DNA from: Micromonospora sp. NBC_01740 | Lineage (GTDB): Bacteria; Actinomycetota; Actinomycetes; Mycobacteriales; Micromonosporaceae | Reading direction: 5' to 3' | NCBI RefSeq assembly: GCF_035920365.1 | Contig: NZ_CP109150.1 | Location: 6,386,001-6,450,000 of the forward strand | Length of the DNA stretch: 64,000 nucleotides | Shown here: positions 63,609-64,000 of the stretch, piece after piece | Layout: every line of letters starts with the position of its first letter | Position numbering within the stretch: the stretch's first letter is position 1 | The notes under the pieces: generated by a model | Seen by the model: the letters and a program-made list of their open reading frames with translations, nothing else | Databases searched by the model: none | Told to the model about the DNA's origin: nothing | Translations under genes and position numbers: made by a program

Positions 63609-64000
63609 GTGACCTTCTCGCTCGTCGCCCGCTCCGCCGACGGCCGCCACCACGGCGTCGCGGTGGCCAGCCGGTTCCTGGCCGCCGGCGCGCTGGTGCC
63701 GGCCGCCGAGGCCGAGGTCGGCGCGCTCGCCACCCAGGCGCACGTCAACCTCGCCTACCGCCCGCAGGGGCTGACGCTGCTGCGCACCGGGGTGGCCGCG
63801 GCCGACGTGGTGGCGGGGCTGGTCGCCGCCGACCCGGACCGGGACCACCGCCAGCTCGGCGTGGTCGCCGCCACCGGCGTGGGCGCGACCTGGACCGGGC
63901 CGAGCTGCCATCCCTGGGCCGGCGGTCAGGCCGGCGACGGCTGGGCGGCGCAGGGCAACATCCTGGTCGGCCCGGAGGTGATCGACGCGGTCCGGGACGC
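63609..64000 (+). CDS. DUF1028 family protein (5' part)
   Basis: The frame starts at GTG 63609 after GGAGGGAG and stays open to the window end. It begins TFSLVARSADGRHHGVAVAS and contains GALATQAHVNLAYRPQGL and then AAQGNILVGPEVIDAV, which are typical of DUF1028 proteins with an Ntn-hydrolase-like fold. Function not settled. It is divergent from the LLM oxidoreductase with a 108-bp gap. Only the first about 130 codons are in the window. Confidence 0.8.
   Translation, partial: MTFSLVARSADGRHHGVAVASRFLAAGALVPAAEAEVGALATQAHVNLAYRPQGLTLLRTGVAAADVVAGLVAADPDRDHRQLGVVAATGVGATWTGPSCHPWAGGQAGDGWAAQGNILVGPEVIDAVRD

Noticed and set aside
63501..63911. Longer N terminus of the LLM oxidoreductase
   Set aside because: The extra codons are antisense to the DUF1028 gene and Arg/Gly-rich; the barrel begins at the ATG at 63500.

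Overview
The window is very GC-rich with strong third-position GC bias, GTG/TTG starts, many 4-bp GTGA/ATGA overlaps and several apparently leaderless promoters. It holds actinobacterial gene families: modular type I PKS, an AfsR/SARP regulator, a DUF3488-type transglutaminase-like gene with moxR and DUF58, and an F420-type luciferase-like oxidoreductase. This fits a filamentous actinobacterium, most likely Micromonosporaceae. The genus is an inference.

Region 1 (1-37.3 kb) is part of a type I polyketide gene cluster whose left end lies outside the window. A minus-strand operon runs from 31.2 kb to 3.2 kb. In order it encodes: a PKS with a KSQ-type loading module (KSQ, methylmalonyl-type AT, ACP) plus module 1 (KS-DH-KR-ACP with no AT); a one-module PKS (KS-AT-DH-KR-ACP); a two-module PKS (KS, dead AT, KR, ACP, then KS-AT-KR-ACP); a four-gene set for an ACP-bound three-carbon extender (3-hydroxyacyl-CoA dehydrogenase, ACP, acyl-CoA dehydrogenase, FkbH-like protein); a type II thioesterase; and a free-standing adenylation enzyme. 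A convergent plus-strand PKS (1-3120, cut by the window edge) is another AT-less KS-KR-ACP module. Divergent from the operon are a stand-alone condensation-domain protein behind a possible leader-peptide/hairpin attenuator, a transthyretin/HIUase-like protein on the opposite strand, a small secreted peptide and a large AfsR-type regulator with NB-ARC and TPR parts. Read literally, the line starts with propionyl, makes two double bonds (modules 1 and 2) and then two hydroxyls (modules 3 and 4). Three of the five extension modules seen lack a working AT, and no discrete AT is in the window. The extender genes lack an O-methyltransferase, so the unit could be hydroxymalonyl-ACP unless that gene lies elsewhere.

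Region 2 (37.3-42.6 kb) is gene-poor. It has a long gap, an ArsR-type regulator, hypothetical genes (HEAT-like and others), broken remnants (DUF1851-like, AbrB-like) and a tRNA-Leu(GAG). It looks like an eroded boundary or island next to a tRNA.

Region 3 (42.8-53.8 kb) is a plus-strand envelope-type operon: a TPR/proline-rich/FN3 membrane protein, a propeller-like/FN3 membrane protein, a MoxR ATPase, a DUF58 protein, and a transglutaminase-like membrane protein whose catalytic Cys and His appear replaced.

Region 4 (53.9-64 kb) holds a GNAT enzyme, a DUF2855 protein with a readable promoter and operator, a solute-binding/VWA surface protein, a scar made of fused 3' ends of an SDR gene and a DUF2855 gene, a small secreted protein, a convergent histidine kinase/response regulator pair, an SDR, an LLM-type oxidoreductase and the start of a DUF1028 gene. 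A 269-bp perfect direct repeat links the scar to the intact SDR gene and brackets the two-component pair.
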